From positions 1 through 5,535 of the forward strand of contig CAZCAS010000081.1 of assembly GCA_964496725.1 (NCBI GenBank): 5,535 bases of DNA, written 5' to 3'. The notes beneath the pieces are model-generated. The model was not told where the DNA came from. It did no database searches and was given only the letters and a program-made list of their open reading frames with translations. Both the position numbers and the translations under genes were made by a program. Origin of the DNA: JAZGHN01 sp964496725 (GTDB taxonomy: Bacteria > Chloroflexota > Dehalococcoidia > Dehalococcoidales > E44-bin46). Shown here piece after piece: positions 5,274-5,535 of this stretch; the stretch's first letter is position 1; every line of letters begins with the position of its first letter.

Positions 5274-5279
5274 TATAAT
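5274..5279 (+). promoter_or_regulatory. -10 element for the GH38 gene
   Basis: TATAAT is a perfect -10 hexamer 31 nt before the GH38 start. No recognisable TTGACA-like -35 sits 16-18 bp upstream and there is no extended TGn. Transcription would begin near 5286, leaving a short leader that holds the ribosome binding site. It marks a likely break between the PlsY-like unit and the next gene. Confidence 0.42.
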
Positions 5280-5310
5280 CCACAAAAATGCAGATGGGAG
5301 TGGGGCTAAA

Positions 5311-5535
5311 ATGCAGATAATCTACCTTGTTCCTCATACTCACTACGACGCAGCTTGGGCTCTTACTAAAGAAGACTATTTGTACATCAACATCGAGCTA
5401 ATTTTAAAAAGGGTTGTAGAACTTGCAGGAAAATCAGACTATAAATTCTTAATCGAACAAGCCGCTTTATTAGAGGAGGTAGAACGAAGAAGCCCGTATC
5501 TCTTCTCCAGAATTGAAAAATTTGTAAAAGAGGGG
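5311..5535 (+). CDS. Glycoside hydrolase family 38 (alpha-mannosidase-like), N-terminal part (partial)
   Basis: The first 75 codons of a longer gene run off the end of the window without a stop. The N-terminus MQIIYLVPHTHYDAAWALTKEDYLYIN carries the HTHYDAAW version of the GH38 signature, equivalent to HSHNDPGW in Golgi alpha-mannosidase II. H11 and D13 correspond to two of its zinc ligands. FLIEQAALLEEV (46-57) fits the next conserved block of the family. Members hydrolyse alpha-mannosidic bonds, in bacteria often in glycan turnover; the nucleophile Asp and other specificity residues are outside the window. No signal peptide is seen, so the enzyme is probably cytoplasmic. The start at 5311 is supported by GGGAG (5296-5300) and GGGG (5302-5305) upstream and by the family N-terminus. 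The DNA is richer in A+T than the metE region. Confidence 0.85.
   Translation, partial: MQIIYLVPHTHYDAAWALTKEDYLYINIELILKRVVELAGKSDYKFLIEQAALLEEVERRSPYLFSRIEKFVKEG

Noticed and set aside
5288..5310. ATG codons at 5288 and 5294 as starts of the GH38 gene
   Set aside because: Neither is in frame with the GH38 reading; the 5294 frame stops within nine codons. The ATG at 5311 gives the family N-terminus.

Overview
This looks like bacterial chromosome from a strictly anaerobic lineage, most plausibly a member of the Dehalococcoidia (Chloroflexota) or a relative. The main clue is a short, stand-alone methionine synthase catalytic domain (core-MetE type) at 2572-3600. Dehalococcoidia are reported to use this form instead of full-length folate-dependent MetE. 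The placement is inferred from gene content, not from a marker gene. All genes recognised here lie on the + strand.

Region 1-3600 is a methionine/methylthioadenosine block. It holds the 3' end of mtnA (methylthioribose-1-phosphate isomerase), a 451-aa protein with an ApeA-like HEPN domain, mtnP (methylthioadenosine phosphorylase), a 166-bp palindrome-rich intergenic element, and the core-MetE gene. MtnP releases adenine from the methylthioadenosine left by polyamine-type and other SAM-dependent reactions. MtnA isomerises the resulting sugar phosphate. Core-MetE rebuilds methionine from homocysteine, probably with a corrinoid-bound methyl group. The HEPN gene has no evident link to this pathway. 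It is visibly richer in A+T than its neighbours and sits exactly between two genes of one pathway, so it looks like an inserted cassette.

Region 3601-4026 holds a weak inverted repeat, a 66-aa cysteine-rich protein of the DUF6485 type, and a 31-aa very basic ORF (3909-4004) that may be translated from a leaderless message.

Region 4027-5256 holds a THEP1-type nucleoside triphosphatase followed 21 nt later by a PlsY-like membrane acyltransferase with altered signature residues; the two are probably cotranscribed. After a perfect -10 hexamer (5274-5279), the window ends inside the 5' end of a family 38 glycoside hydrolase (alpha-mannosidase-like) gene, which is again A+T rich.

The points most worth a second look are the HEPN gene inside the methionine salvage cluster, the transposon-like palindromic element that overlaps the mtnP stop codon and supplies the core-metE ribosome binding site, the tiny basic ORF, and the divergent PlsY. 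No tRNA, rRNA, CRISPR array or complete insertion sequence is visible.
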